Source of the DNA: Amycolatopsis pittospori
GTDB lineage: Bacteria > Actinomycetota > Actinomycetes > Mycobacteriales > Pseudonocardiaceae
Assembly (NCBI RefSeq): GCF_013870525.1
Contig: NZ_JACBXD010000028.1
Span: forward strand, 1 to 64,000
Length of the DNA: 64,000 nucleotides
Reading direction: 5' to 3'
The notes beneath the pieces are model-generated. The model was given only the letters and a program-made list of their open reading frames with translations. It was not told the origin of the DNA and did not search any database. Below, piece by piece: positions 16,894 through 26,487 of the stretch; position 1 is the stretch's first letter, and each line of letters begins with the position of its first letter. The position numbers and the translations under genes are program-made.

Positions 16894-18984
16894 ATGGACG
16901 AGGTTCCCTCGCTGACGGTGCGACTGCTGGGCGGTCCCCCCGCCTGGTGCGGCACCGGCGAGATCGCCCTCGGTCCCGCTCAGCGGCAAGCGGTCTTCGC
17001 CGCACTCGCCCTGCGCGCCGGTCACTTCGTCTCCCGCAAGGAGATCATCGACGCCGTCTGGGGCGAGCAGCCGCCGCACAGCGCGACCGGCATCGTCTAC
17101 ACCTACGTGTCCGCGCTGCGCCGCGCGCTGGAGCCGGCGGGCGAGCCGCTCGTCGCCACCCGGGCCGGTTACAGCCTCGACCTGCCGAAGCAGCAGGTGG
17201 ACGTCCACGTCTTCGAAGCCGAACTGGAGCGGGCCCGCGGCCACCGGCTCACCGGTTCGCATCATCTGGAGCTGGAGTCGCTGCGGATCGCGCTCGGGTT
17301 GTGGCGGGGCTCCGCGCTGAACGGGATCCCCGGGCCGTTCGCCGAAACCCAGCGAGCCAGGCTGAACGAACTGCGCATGTACGCGCTCGAGCGTCAGGCC
17401 GAGGTCGCGCTGGACCTGGGCGGCTACCGCGAACTCGCCGGTGAGCTGGCCGTCCTGGTCGAGCGGCATCCGTTACGCGAAGGCCTGCACCGCATGCTGA
17501 TCACCGCGTTGTTCCGGTCCGGCCGCCAGGCCGAGGCGCTGACCGCGTTCGACCGCGCCCGCGAGACGATCATCGAGCAGTCCGGCCTCGAACCCGGCCC
17601 GGAACTGCTGTCCCTGCGACAGCGGGTGGTGGACGGCGATCCGACGCTGCACCACCAGGACCGGCCGGAACGGCACCGGCTCGCGCGCGCCCTGCCGGAG
17701 CCTCCGTCCGTCTTCGTGGGCCGCGAGTTCGAGCTGCGCCGCGTGCGCCACCACCTGTCCGCCCTGCTCACCGACGGCCGCGGCGGCACCGTGTGGGTGG
17801 ACGGCGAGGCGGGCAGCGGCAAGAGCGCGCTGCTCGCGGAAGCCCTCGCCCCGGCGAAGAAGCACACCCGCTGGGTCGTGGCCGACGAACTCACCAGCGC
17901 GGTCCCGCTCAGCCTGATCGCCGACTGCCTCGGCGGCGAAGCGCTCGACAGTCTCGCCAGGACGGTCACCGATCTGTGCGCGCACGGGCCGCAGGTGCTC
18001 GTCTTCGAGGATCTGCACTGGGCCGACGAGGAAAGCCTGCTCGCCTGGCAGCGGCTCCACCGGCTCGCCGAACACCTGCCGCTGCTGCTGATCGGTTCCG
18101 CACGGCCACTCCCCCAGCGCCGCACACTCGATGTCCTCCGTTCGCGGCTCGACGGCGAGATCGTCTCGCTCCCGCCGTTCGACGGGCCGACCGTGGAAGC
18201 GCTTGCAGAGGAGACGCTGGCCAGGGACCCGGGCGAAGACGTGCTCGGTTTCGCCGCCGAGTACACCGTCGGCAACGCCGCGTACCTGTGCGAACTCTTC
18301 GCCGAGTTCGCCGCCGGCCGCGACATCACCGGCGCGCCGCACGCGCGCGTCGTCTCCCTGGTCGAAGATCACCTCACCACACTTTCCGTATCCTGCAAGC
18401 GAATGCTGACCTCGGCCGCGTTGCTCGGCTCGTCGTTCACGGTCGCCGACCTGGCCGGTGTCACCGGACGCGATCTGCGGGAACTCGTCGAAACCGTCGA
18501 AGTGGCGCTGGCCGCGCGCGTGCTGGAGACCGAAGGGGAACGTCTGCGGTTCCGGGTCCCGCTGGTGCGGTCGGTCTTCGCCGCGAACACCCCACCCGCC
18601 ATCCGCACCATGCTGCACCAGGAGATCGCCTCCACCATGGCGGGTACGGGGGCGCCCGCGGACCGCGTCGCCGAGCAGTTGCTCCAGGCGGGCGACGAAC
18701 TCACGGCGCGCTGGATCCCGCAGTGGCTGCTCGACAACGTCGGCGCCCTGTCCACCGGGCTCGCGGTCGAGCTGCTCCACCTGCTTTCGCATCAGCAGAA
18801 CCTCACCGAAGACCAGCACCAGGCCCTGACCGCGGAACTCGCCGGTCTGCTGCTGCCCGAGCGGGGCACCGCGGATCCCGCCGACACCAGGATCTTCTGG
18901 CCCGCCGCCCGCATCACCCGGGCCGGGCAGCCCTGGTGCGCGCCCCTCCACGCGCTCACCCGCCCCGGCGGTCCGCCCGTCTGA
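16894..18984 (+). CDS. SARP-type regulator: wHTH + BTAD + STAND ATPase
   Basis: A 696-residue AfsR/SARP-like regulator. Residues ~6-95 form the OmpR-type winged helix (VRLLGGPPAW ... ALGPAQRQAVFAALALRAG), ~100-245 the bacterial transcriptional activation domain (BTAD, ending LEPGPELLSLRQRVVDG), then an NTPase with Walker A GEAGSGKS (304-311) and Walker B VLVFEDLHWADE (368-379). It stops at 696 without the TPR or LuxR part of larger relatives. AfsR-type proteins activate secondary-metabolite or nutrient genes. Here the next gene is a larger paralog, and sugar-uptake genes follow. No biosynthetic cluster is visible in the window. Confidence 0.88.
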   Translation: MDEVPSLTVRLLGGPPAWCGTGEIALGPAQRQAVFAALALRAGHFVSRKEIIDAVWGEQPPHSATGIVYTYVSALRRALEPAGEPLVATRAGYSLDLPKQQVDVHVFEAELERARGHRLTGSHHLELESLRIALGLWRGSALNGIPGPFAETQRARLNELRMYALERQAEVALDLGGYRELAGELAVLVERHPLREGLHRMLITALFRSGRQAEALTAFDRARETIIEQSGLEPGPELLSLRQRVVDGDPTLHHQDRPERHRLARALPEPPSVFVGREFELRRVRHHLSALLTDGRGGTVWVDGEAGSGKSALLAEALAPAKKHTRWVVADELTSAVPLSLIADCLGGEALDSLARTVTDLCAHGPQVLVFEDLHWADEESLLAWQRLHRLAEHLPLLLIGSARPLPQRRTLDVLRSRLDGEIVSLPPFDGPTVEALAEETLARDPGEDVLGFAAEYTVGNAAYLCELFAEFAAGRDITGAPHARVVSLVEDHLTTLSVSCKRMLTSAALLGSSFTVADLAGVTGRDLRELVETVEVALAARVLETEGERLRFRVPLVRSVFAANTPPAIRTMLHQEIASTMAGTGAPADRVAEQLLQAGDELTARWIPQWLLDNVGALSTGLAVELLHLLSHQQNLTEDQHQALTAELAGLLLPERGTADPADTRIFWPAARITRAGQPWCAPLHALTRPGGPPV

Positions 18985-19090
18985 CCGCTCCGTACGGGTG
19001 CGCAACCACGCCTTCGCACGGACGTCTTAAACTGCGGGGGCCGCTGTGAAGATCCGGCCACTTTCGGTAACGACGAGAAATGGAGCCGGC

Positions 19091-22000
19091 GTGACGAACG
19101 GGCTGCGCGTCGAGCTGCTCGGGCCGCCTCGTGCCTGGCTCGAAGGTACCGAACTGAAGCTCGGACCCGCCCGTCAGCGCGCCGTTTTCGCCACCCTGGC
19201 CGCACGTCGCGGTCAGCCGGTGTCGCTCGGCGAACTGATCTCCGACGTCTGGGGCGGATCGGCGCCTGCCAGTGCCACCGGCAGTGTCCACACCTACGTC
19301 TCCGGTCTGCGCGGCGCCATCCGCAAAGCGGGCGGCACCGCCCACGACGTTCTGCACTCCTCCGGGTCGAGCTACGTGCTCCGGCTGGACCGCGAAGCCC
19401 TCGACGTCCGACTGTTCGAAAAGGACGCCTCCGAAGCCCGGCGGCTGCTCGGCCAGGAGGATCAGCGTGGCGCGGCCGCCCTGCTCACCACCGCGCTCGG
19501 GCGCTGGCGCGGCGAGGCCTATTCCGGCGTACCGGGGCCGTTCGCCGAAGCGGAGCGCGTCCGGCTCGCCGAACTGCAGCTGACCGCCACCGAACTCCGG
19601 GCCACCGCGCTGCTCGGCCTCGGCGACCACCGCGAACTGGTAGCCGAGCTGACCGAACTGGTCCAGCGGCATCCGTTGCGCGAGTCGCTGTACGAAACGC
19701 TCATGCGCGCCCTGCACGCCAGCGGACGGCAGACCGAAGCGCTGACCGTCTACCGCGAAGCCCGGCAGGTGCTCCAGAGCGAACTCCGGGTCGAGCCGGG
19801 CGTTCCGCTGCGGGAACTGCACCAGCGCATCCTGGACGGCACCGAGAAACCTGTCACCGGACCGAAATCGGCTCCGGTGCTGATCGTCCCGCCGCCGGTG
19901 GCCAAGGCGATCGAACGCGGCGGCACGTCGTATCTGCCCGGGCGAGCCCGGCAGGTCGAGCGGCTGGCCGGCTTCGTCACCGACGTACTCGCCGGGCGAG
20001 GCCGTCCCGTCTGGCTCGAAGGCGAACCGGGCATCGGCAAATCGGAACTGCTGATCGCCGGGCTTGCCTCCGCCGGGGCGCGGGGCTGTCAGCTCGCCTG
20101 GACCGCGGCCGATGAGCTCCAGCAACGGTTCCCGCTGCAGGTGATCATGGAATGCCTCGGCGTGCATCACGGCTCGGCCGATCCGGCCAGGGCCGAACTC
20201 GCCGGAGAGCTGCACGCCGAACCCGCGCACGGCAACTGGGGCCCGGCCGACCCGATCCTGTCCACTGTGGACAAACTGCTGGCGCTGGTCGACGAGACCT
20301 GCGCGGCAGGCCCGCTGGTACTGGTGATCGACGACCTGCACTGGGCCGACGAGGCGAGCGTCCTGCTGTGGCAACGGCTGGCCGCCGCGACCCGTCAGCT
20401 GCCGCTGCTGCTGGTCGCCGCCTCCCGCACCGGGCACGGCCGCCGGGATCTGGCCCAGCTGCGCCGCGGTGTCGAGGCGAGGGACGGCGAGATCATCCCG
20501 GTCGAGGTACTGACCGACGACGAGGTCGGCGCGGTGTTCGAGGTCGTCCTGGCCGCGAAACTGGGCCCGAGCCTGCGCCCGCTGGTCCGCCGCGCGGCCG
20601 GGAATCCGCTCTACGCCAGGGAAATCGCCCACGACCTGGTCCGCACCGGCGCACTGCGGATCAACGGGGGCGTCGCCGAGGTGACGCTCGACGGCACCCA
20701 GAACGCGCCGCGTTCGCTGCTGGCGGCGGTCGGCCGCACGCTGGAATACCTCGACCCCGCCACGACGCAGATCCTGCGCACGGCCTCCCTGCTGGGCGCG
20801 GAGTTCGCGGTCGAGGACATCGCCGCGCTGGCAGGCAAGACCCCGCTGGAGGTCCTGCGGGAACTCGAACCGGCCACCGCCGCCGGGGTGATCGAGTACG
20901 CCGGGGACAAACTCGCCTTCCACCACCCGTTCCAGCGTCAGGCGCTCTACGACGGCATCGCCAAACCGGTGCGCGCCGCCCTGCACCGGCGCGCGGCCGA
21001 AGCACTCGATCGCGGTGGCGCGCCGGTGAAGCGGGTCGCCGAGCAACTCGCCGCCGAGCCGGTGCCGTTCGACCCGTGGCTGGTCGAATGGCTCACCGGC
21101 AACCACATCGCGGTGTCCAACCGCGCCCCGCAGATCACCGCCGACCTCGTCCGCCGTGCGCTCGAAAGCACCGTGCCCACCCGGGAACAGCGGGAAACGC
21201 TGATGGCCGTGCTGGTGCGCGTGCTGTTCCGGCTCGAGCTGAATCCGGAGGAAGAGGCCGAGCAGGCGGTGAAGACGATCCGCGACAAGGCGGATCTGGC
21301 GCAGATGCGGCATGTCCTCGCCGCGCTCCGGTACCGCCGTGGTGACACCCCCGGGGCGCTGGAAGCACTCGCCGACACCGCCGACGACCCGTCGATGCCG
21401 GAGCTGTGGCGCACCAGCACCCGGACCCTGCTCGCCAACTTCCGGCGCGGCAACCTCGACGACCTGGACGAAACCGAGCGGACGGCGCGGCGGCTGCACG
21501 CCGAGGCCGAGGCGGCGGACGAACGCTATCCGGCCGCGCACGCGCAGCAGACGCTGTGGCTCGTGCATTCCATCCGCCGCGAGCACGACCGCGCGCTGGC
21601 CGCGATCGACGGCGCGCTGGACACCGCCGGCGACGAGGCGGACCTGGCGACGCTGCGCTTCGACCTGCTCGACAACCGCCTGTTCACCCTGCAGAACCTC
21701 GACAGGCTCGACGAAGCCGACGCCACCCTCCACGCCGGGTACGAAACGGCCGCACGGCACGGTCTGCCGACCGGCCCGCAGGTGTCGGCCGCCGTGCACT
21801 ACTACTGGACCGGCCGCTGGGACGAGGCACTGGCCGAACTGGACTCGGTCACCGAAGACGGTCCGGCGATCACCTTCTACGGTGTGCGCGAGCCCGGCGC
21901 CGCCGCCCTGTTGCTGCACGGCGTCGCCGCCCTCATCGCGGGTCACCGGGACGAACGCGTCGCCGTCCGAGCGCATCTCGACGCGGCCGAGGCGCATTCG

Positions 22001-22744
22001 CCGTCGAACTCCGCCGAGCGTGAAAGCTGCGACTTCTACCTCGCGGCCCAGGCGACGGCCGCCGAGCAGCGGGATCGGCTCGACGACGCGCTGCGCCTGT
22101 TCGCCCCCGTGCTGCGTCCCGACTACGCCCGGATGATGTTGCGCCACCAATGGCTGCCGGACGTCGTCCGCGTCGCGCTCGCGGCCGGGAACCAGGACAT
22201 CGCCGACGAAGCGCTCGCCGTCTGCGTCGAGGAGGCGAGCCAGGAAACCGTGCCCGCGCGGGCCACCGCGGCCGCCGACCGCTGCCGGGCGCTGATCGAC
22301 GGCGACCCGGAGGGCGCGCTGGCCGCGGCCGATCACTATCGCGCGGTCGGCCGTCCGATCGAGCTCGCCTCCGCGCTGGAGGACTCCGCCGAACTGCTCG
22401 CGAAGGCCGGATACCTCGAATCGGCCACCCAGGCACTAACCGAGGCGTGTGAGGTGCTCGGGCCGGTCGGTGCCACCTGGAGCATCCGCCGCGCCGAAAG
22501 CCGGCTGCGCCCCTACGGCGTGCTGAGCCGGGCCGAACAAGGCCCCCGGCACGCGGGCGCGTTGTCGCCGCTGGAGATCCGGATCGCGCAGCTGGTCGCC
22601 GCGAAGCTGTCCAATCCGGAGATCGCGGCGGAACTGAGCCTGCCGAGAAGAACCGTTCAGTCGCTCGTGTCCCGTGTGCTCACGAAGCTGCACGCCGACT
22701 CGCGGCTGACCATCGTCGACCAGTTGCCCCGCAGACTCGCATGA
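19091..22744 (+). CDS. Giant SARP-STAND-LuxR hybrid regulator
   Basis: A 1217-residue regulator with DNA-binding domains at both ends. There is an N-terminal winged helix plus BTAD (about 1-245), a STAND-type NTPase with Walker A GEPGIGKS (~312-319) and Walker B LVIDDLHWADEAS, a long TPR-like helical region, and a C-terminal LuxR helix-turn-helix (LSPLEIRIAQLVAAKLSNPEIAAELSL type, last ~60 residues). GTG 19091 is chosen because GGAG lies 5 bases upstream and it gives the usual SARP N-terminus; GTG 19046 is the longer option. It is paralogous to the preceding gene (106-base gap). The MalT-like architecture and the sugar-binding protein gene 41 bases downstream suggest it senses a saccharide. 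Confidence 0.88.
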   Translation: MTNGLRVELLGPPRAWLEGTELKLGPARQRAVFATLAARRGQPVSLGELISDVWGGSAPASATGSVHTYVSGLRGAIRKAGGTAHDVLHSSGSSYVLRLDREALDVRLFEKDASEARRLLGQEDQRGAAALLTTALGRWRGEAYSGVPGPFAEAERVRLAELQLTATELRATALLGLGDHRELVAELTELVQRHPLRESLYETLMRALHASGRQTEALTVYREARQVLQSELRVEPGVPLRELHQRILDGTEKPVTGPKSAPVLIVPPPVAKAIERGGTSYLPGRARQVERLAGFVTDVLAGRGRPVWLEGEPGIGKSELLIAGLASAGARGCQLAWTAADELQQRFPLQVIMECLGVHHGSADPARAELAGELHAEPAHGNWGPADPILSTVDKLLALVDETCAAGPLVLVIDDLHWADEASVLLWQRLAAATRQLPLLLVAASRTGHGRRDLAQLRRGVEARDGEIIPVEVLTDDEVGAVFEVVLAAKLGPSLRPLVRRAAGNPLYAREIAHDLVRTGALRINGGVAEVTLDGTQNAPRSLLAAVGRTLEYLDPATTQILRTASLLGAEFAVEDIAALAGKTPLEVLRELEPATAAGVIEYAGDKLAFHHPFQRQALYDGIAKPVRAALHRRAAEALDRGGAPVKRVAEQLAAEPVPFDPWLVEWLTGNHIAVSNRAPQITADLVRRALESTVPTREQRETLMAVLVRVLFRLELNPEEEAEQAVKTIRDKADLAQMRHVLAALRYRRGDTPGALEALADTADDPSMPELWRTSTRTLLANFRRGNLDDLDETERTARRLHAEAEAADERYPAAHAQQTLWLVHSIRREHDRALAAIDGALDTAGDEADLATLRFDLLDNRLFTLQNLDRLDEADATLHAGYETAARHGLPTGPQVSAAVHYYWTGRWDEALAELDSVTEDGPAITFYGVREPGAAALLLHGVAALIAGHRDERVAVRAHLDAAEAHSPSNSAERESCDFYLAAQATAAEQRDRLDDALRLFAPVLRPDYARMMLRHQWLPDVVRVALAAGNQDIADEALAVCVEEASQETVPARATAAADRCRALIDGDPEGALAAADHYRAVGRPIELASALEDSAELLAKAGYLESATQALTEACEVLGPVGATWSIRRAESRLRPYGVLSRAEQGPRHAGALSPLEIRIAQLVAAKLSNPEIAAELSLPRRTVQSLVSRVLTKLHADSRLTIVDQLPRRLA

Positions 22745-22785
22745 TCCGCAAGCCGTCCGAGCATCGCGCACGACCGAGGAGAGTT

Positions 22786-24063
22786 ATGACCCGCCCGCGT
22801 GGATTCCGTCTGGTGGCCGGAGCGGCGGCCTTCGCGCTGCTGCTCACCGGCTGTTCGGGAAAGTCGGCGGAGCCCGGCGGACCGATCAAACTCACCGTCG
22901 CCACCTTCGGCGAATTCGGCTACGAGAAACTCTTCGACGAATACGAGAAGGCGCATCCGGGGGTCACGGTCGAAGGCCGCGTCGCCGACTTCGAGACGCA
23001 CCACCGGCAACTCGCCACCGGCCTGGGCGCCGGACGCGGCTCCGCCGACGTCGTCGCGATCGAAGAGCAGTACCTCCCGAAGTTCCGGCAATCCACGGAC
23101 AAGTTCACCGATCTGTCCGAATTCGGCGCGCAGGACCTGCGCCCGAACTGGCCGTCGTGGAAATGGGACCAGGGCACCGCGAACGGCGGGAAGTTCGTGA
23201 TGGGCCTCGGCACCGACATGGGCAGCCTCGCGCTCTGCTACCGCCGTGACCTGTTCGCGAAGGCCGGGCTGCCGACCGACCGGGACCAGGTGGCCGCGTT
23301 GTGGCCGACCTGGGAGAAGTTCGCCGAAGTCGGCGACCGGTTCAGCGCGAAGATCCCGGACGCCAAATTCGCCGACTCGGCGGGCACCGTCTACACCGCG
23401 ATGCTCAACCAATCACAGGAGAACTACTTCGCCGCGGCCGACGACAAGTTCATCGGGGACACGAACCCGAACGTGCGCAAGGCCTTCGACCTGGCGGGCG
23501 GGATGGCCATGAAGAAGGAGACGGCCGCCGTCACCACCTTCACACAGCCGTGGACGGTGGCGATCAAGCAGAGCCGGTTCGCCACCATCACCTGCCCCGC
23601 CTGGATGCTCACCCAGATCGAGGAGGCGGGCGGCCCGGAACTGGCGGGCAAATGGGACGTCACCTCGGTGCCGGGTAAGGCGGGCAACTGGGGCGGCTCG
23701 TTCCTGACCGTCCCGAAGCAGGGCGAGCACCGCAAGGAGGCCTACGACCTCGCCGTCTGGCTCACCGCGCCCGAACAGCAGAAACGGATCTTCCTCGACA
23801 GCGGGCTGCTGCCGAGCGCGCTGGGCGCCTACCAGGACGGCGCCGTGCTTTCCCACACCAGCAAGTACTTCAGCGACGCACCGGTCGGCAAGATCTTCGC
23901 CGCGTCCGCCGAAGCCCTGCGGCCGAACTACCGCGGCCTGCGCGACGGCGAGGTCCGGCCGGTGTACGGGCACGCGCTCGGCCGGGTCGAAGAGCGCAGG
24001 CAGAGTGTCGAAGGGGCCTGGTCCCAGGCCGCGAGGGAAGGCCGCGCCGCGGCCGTGAAATGA
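22786..24063 (+). CDS. Sugar ABC transporter substrate-binding lipoprotein (CUT1)
   Basis: A 425-residue extracellular solute-binding protein of family 1. It has a lipoprotein signal with lipobox LLLTGC (C23) followed by periplasmic-binding-fold sequence (KLTVATFGEFGYEKLFDEYEKAHPG). Start ATG 22786 is decided by GAGGAGAG just upstream; the frame is open from 22741, but the earlier codons are not part of a signal peptide. It overlaps the GH1 gene by 4 bases. The permease pair is encoded convergently at 25654-27377, and no ATPase is present, as usual for actinobacterial CUT1 systems that share MsiK. The substrate is likely a beta-glucoside or related oligosaccharide, inferred from GH1. Confidence 0.9.
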   Translation: MTRPRGFRLVAGAAAFALLLTGCSGKSAEPGGPIKLTVATFGEFGYEKLFDEYEKAHPGVTVEGRVADFETHHRQLATGLGAGRGSADVVAIEEQYLPKFRQSTDKFTDLSEFGAQDLRPNWPSWKWDQGTANGGKFVMGLGTDMGSLALCYRRDLFAKAGLPTDRDQVAALWPTWEKFAEVGDRFSAKIPDAKFADSAGTVYTAMLNQSQENYFAAADDKFIGDTNPNVRKAFDLAGGMAMKKETAAVTTFTQPWTVAIKQSRFATITCPAWMLTQIEEAGGPELAGKWDVTSVPGKAGNWGGSFLTVPKQGEHRKEAYDLAVWLTAPEQQKRIFLDSGLLPSALGAYQDGAVLSHTSKYFSDAPVGKIFAASAEALRPNYRGLRDGEVRPVYGHALGRVEERRQSVEGAWSQAAREGRAAAVK

Positions 24064-25445
24064 GTGGGGACGGCGTGACACGCAGCTTTCCGGCAGGGTT
24101 CCGCTGGGGCACGGCCACGGCGTCGTACCAGATCGAGGGTTCGGCGACGGCCGACGGCAGAGGACCGTCCATTTGGGACACTTTCAGCGCCGAACCGGGC
24201 CGGGTGGCCGACGGCGCGACCGGCGACCGGGCCTGCGAGCACTACCTGCGGTACGACGAAGACGTCGACCTGCTGAGCGGACTCGGCATCCCGTACTACC
24301 GGTTCTCGGTCGCGTGGTCCCGGGTCATGCCGGACGGCCGGGCGATCGAACCACGCGGGCTCGCCTTCTACGATCGCCTTGTCGACAAGCTGCTGCAGCG
24401 CGGGATCACCCCGATGGTCACGCTCTACCACTGGGATCTGCCACAGGCGCTGCAGGACGAGGGCGGCTGGCCGAACCGCGACGTCGCGAGCCTCTTCGCC
24501 GACTACGCGCAGACCGTCCACAAAGCACTCGGCGACCGCGTCCGGCAGTGGACGACGATCAACGAGCCGTTCTGCGCCGCCTTCATCGGCTACGGCAACG
24601 GCGACCACGCCCCGGGTATCCAGGACGAAGGCGCCGCCCTGGTCGCCGGGCACCACCTGCTGCTCGCTCACGGCCAGGCCGCGCAGGCGTTACGTGCCAA
24701 CGGTGGCGAGCAGGAAGTGTCCATCGTGCTCAACTTCGCGCCGGTCCTGACCGATGTGGACGATGCCACGCACCGCGAAGCCGCGCGCAAGTTCGACTTC
24801 CTGCACAACAGGTTCTTCCTCGATCCGCTGCTCGGCCGCGGCTACCCGCCCGAGTTGCTGGCGGACCTGGACCATCTCGGCACCCTCGAACCGGCGATCG
24901 CCGACGGCGACCTGGAAGTCATCGCGCAGCCCCTGGACGTCCTGGGCGTCAACTACTACGCGCCCGCCCGCGCCGTCCCGCTCGACGACCCCGAGGCCGA
25001 CAGCAACTGCCCGCTGCCGGGGCTGCGCGGCATGGACGTCCTGCCGCCGCGCGGCGAGCTGACGTCGATCGGCTGGGAGCAGCGACCGGAGTCGTTCACC
25101 GATCTCCTGCTGTGGCTGCGCGGACACTGCCCCGGCCTGCCGCTGGTGATCGCCGAGAACGGCGCCGCCTTCGAGGACGAGGTGGTGGACGGGCGCGTCC
25201 ACGACGAGCAACGCGTCCGGTACTTCGCCGAGCACCTCGGCGCCGTGCACGACGCGATCGAGCGCGGCGCCGACATCCGCGGCTACATGGCCTGGTCGCT
25301 GCTGGACAACTTCGAGTGGGCCATGGGCTACACGAAACGGTTCGGCATCGTGCACGTCGACTTCGAGACGCAGGAACGGACGCTCAAGGACAGCGCGCGG
25401 TTCTTCGCCGACGTGGTGGCACGCAACGGCCTCATCGGGCTTTAA
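24060..25445 (+). CDS. GH1 beta-glucosidase
   Basis: A 461-residue intracellular glycoside hydrolase family 1 enzyme without signal peptide. Key motifs: FRWGTATASYQIEG at the N-terminus, acid/base E169 in TINEP, nucleophile E366 in IAENG, and WSLLDNFEWAMGY near the end, all standard. It should hydrolyse imported beta-glucosides such as cellobiose to monosaccharides. It is translationally coupled to the binding-protein gene (ATGA overlap); GTG 24075 is an alternative start. The transcript ends in a strong perfect hairpin at 25450-25495. Confidence 0.95.
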   Translation: MSGDGVTRSFPAGFRWGTATASYQIEGSATADGRGPSIWDTFSAEPGRVADGATGDRACEHYLRYDEDVDLLSGLGIPYYRFSVAWSRVMPDGRAIEPRGLAFYDRLVDKLLQRGITPMVTLYHWDLPQALQDEGGWPNRDVASLFADYAQTVHKALGDRVRQWTTINEPFCAAFIGYGNGDHAPGIQDEGAALVAGHHLLLAHGQAAQALRANGGEQEVSIVLNFAPVLTDVDDATHREAARKFDFLHNRFFLDPLLGRGYPPELLADLDHLGTLEPAIADGDLEVIAQPLDVLGVNYYAPARAVPLDDPEADSNCPLPGLRGMDVLPPRGELTSIGWEQRPESFTDLLLWLRGHCPGLPLVIAENGAAFEDEVVDGRVHDEQRVRYFAEHLGAVHDAIERGADIRGYMAWSLLDNFEWAMGYTKRFGIVHVDFETQERTLKDSARFFADVVARNGLIGL

Positions 25446-25449
25446 GGCA

Positions 25450-25495
25450 GTCGTGAGTGGCGATTCGGGTTAGAACCCGAATCGCCACTCACGAC
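25450..25495. terminator. Perfect 22-bp hairpin between convergent genes (GTCGTGAGTG family)
   Basis: Left arm 25450-25471 (begins GTCGTGAGTGGCGATTCGGG) and right arm 25474-25495 are exact reverse complements with a 2-base centre. It begins 5 bases after the GH1 stop. No T-run. The outer GTCGTGAGTGG core recurs at 25613 and 46945. Confidence 0.8.
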
Positions 25496-25525
25496 CCTCA
25501 ACGCCGTCCGGTGCCCCCGGCAGGG

Positions 25526-25578
25526 GTTGCGAAAGCCACTTTCGCAACGTTGAGGGTTGCGAAAGTGGCTTTCGCAAC
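25526..25578. repeat. Nested inverted repeat (GTTGCGAAAG family)
   Basis: Two 23-base blocks (25526-25548 and 25556-25578) are exact reverse complements of each other across a 7-base spacer. Each block is itself a dyad (GTTGCGAAAG ... CTTTCGCAAC). It can therefore form one long stem or two small ones. GTTGCGAAAG also occurs near 53800. Confidence 0.85.
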
Positions 25579-25612
25579 GCCATCTCCCGGCAGGCCGTAC
25601 TGGGCCGGGTCG

Positions 25613-25651
25613 GTCGTGAGTGGTGTTCTGGCGTCACTTACCACTCACGAC
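25613..25651. terminator. 12-bp-stem hairpin at the permease operon end (GTCGTGAGTG family)
   Basis: Arms GTCGTGAGTGGT (25613-25624) and ACCACTCACGAC (25640-25651) with a 15-base loop, adjacent to the stop codon of the minus-strand permease gene at 25654. Probably the 3' end of that transcript. Confidence 0.75.
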
Positions 25652-25653
25652 CC

Positions 25654-26487
25654 TCAGACTCGGGGCGCGCCGCGCATCACGCCGTTGACCACCTTCCGGG
25701 CCAGCAGGATGAACAGCGCGACGACCGGCAGCACGCCGAGCGTCGCGGCCGTGAGCATCAGCGAGTAGTCGGTGAAATAGCCGCTGGCCAGCCGCGACAG
25801 TGCGACTTGGACGGTCGGGTTCTCGTTGGGGTCGAGCGCGATCAGCGGCCAGAAGAAGTCGTTCCAGGCGGTCATGAAGGTCAGCATGGCGAGCACCGCG
25901 GCCTGCGGACGGATGGCGGGCACGGCCACGTGCCAGAACAACCGCACCGTCGAGCAGCCGTCGATGCGTCCGGCGTCGAGCAGTTCGCCGGGGATCGCCT
26001 CTTCGCACGCCTGCCGCATCCAGAACACGCTGAACGCGCCGATGAGACCCGGCACGATCACCGCCTCCAGCCGCCCGTACCAGCCGAGTTCGCCGACCAC
26101 CAGGTAGAGCGGGATGACGCCGAGTTGCGCGGGCACCATGGCGGTACCGATGACGATCAGGAACAGCGTGTCACGGCCGGGGAATCGCAGGCGGGCGAAG
26201 GCGAATCCGGCCATGCTGGACAGCAGGACGTTCGACACGGTCACCGTGCCGGCGACGATCAGCGAGTTCTGCATCGCCAGCCAGAAGTCGACGGTGGCGA
26301 AGACCTCCCGGACGTTCTCGAACAGGTTCCCGCCGGGCAGCAACGGCGGTGTCGTCTCGCCGAGCGCGGAGTTGTCCTTCGAGGACACCACGAACGACCA
26401 GTACAACGGGAAGATCGACGCGACACCCACCGCGAGCAGCAGCCCGTAGGCGACGAAACCGCCTCTTTCCCTCGCCGCCACTGTCAC
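25654..26487 (-). CDS. Sugar ABC transporter permease (MalG/CUT1 type)
   Basis: A 277-residue inner-membrane permease with six predicted membrane helices. The EAA loop region is CEEAIPGELLDAGRIDGCSTVRLFWHVAVP, where the ATPase docks. GTG start at 26487 overlaps the stop of the other permease gene by 4 bases. Together they form the channel of the sugar importer whose binding protein is encoded on the opposite strand at 22786. Confidence 0.93.
   Translation of the reverse strand: MTVAARERGGFVAYGLLLAVGVASIFPLYWSFVVSSKDNSALGETTPPLLPGGNLFENVREVFATVDFWLAMQNSLIVAGTVTVSNVLLSSMAGFAFARLRFPGRDTLFLIVIGTAMVPAQLGVIPLYLVVGELGWYGRLEAVIVPGLIGAFSVFWMRQACEEAIPGELLDAGRIDGCSTVRLFWHVAVPAIRPQAAVLAMLTFMTAWNDFFWPLIALDPNENPTVQVALSRLASGYFTDYSLMLTAATLGVLPVVALFILLARKVVNGVMRGAPRV

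Noticed and set aside
16562..16915. Small genes in the gap upstream of the SARP gene
   Set aside because: No ribosome sites, no codon bias and no recognisable content on either strand.
18956..22336. A 1126-residue minus-strand frame
   Set aside because: Mirror of the SARP-STAND-LuxR gene, low-complexity composition, no ribosome site.
16894..22744. Pathway-specific activators of an antibiotic cluster
   Set aside because: No polyketide, peptide or terpene genes are visible in the window; sugar genes follow instead. A cluster outside the window cannot be excluded.
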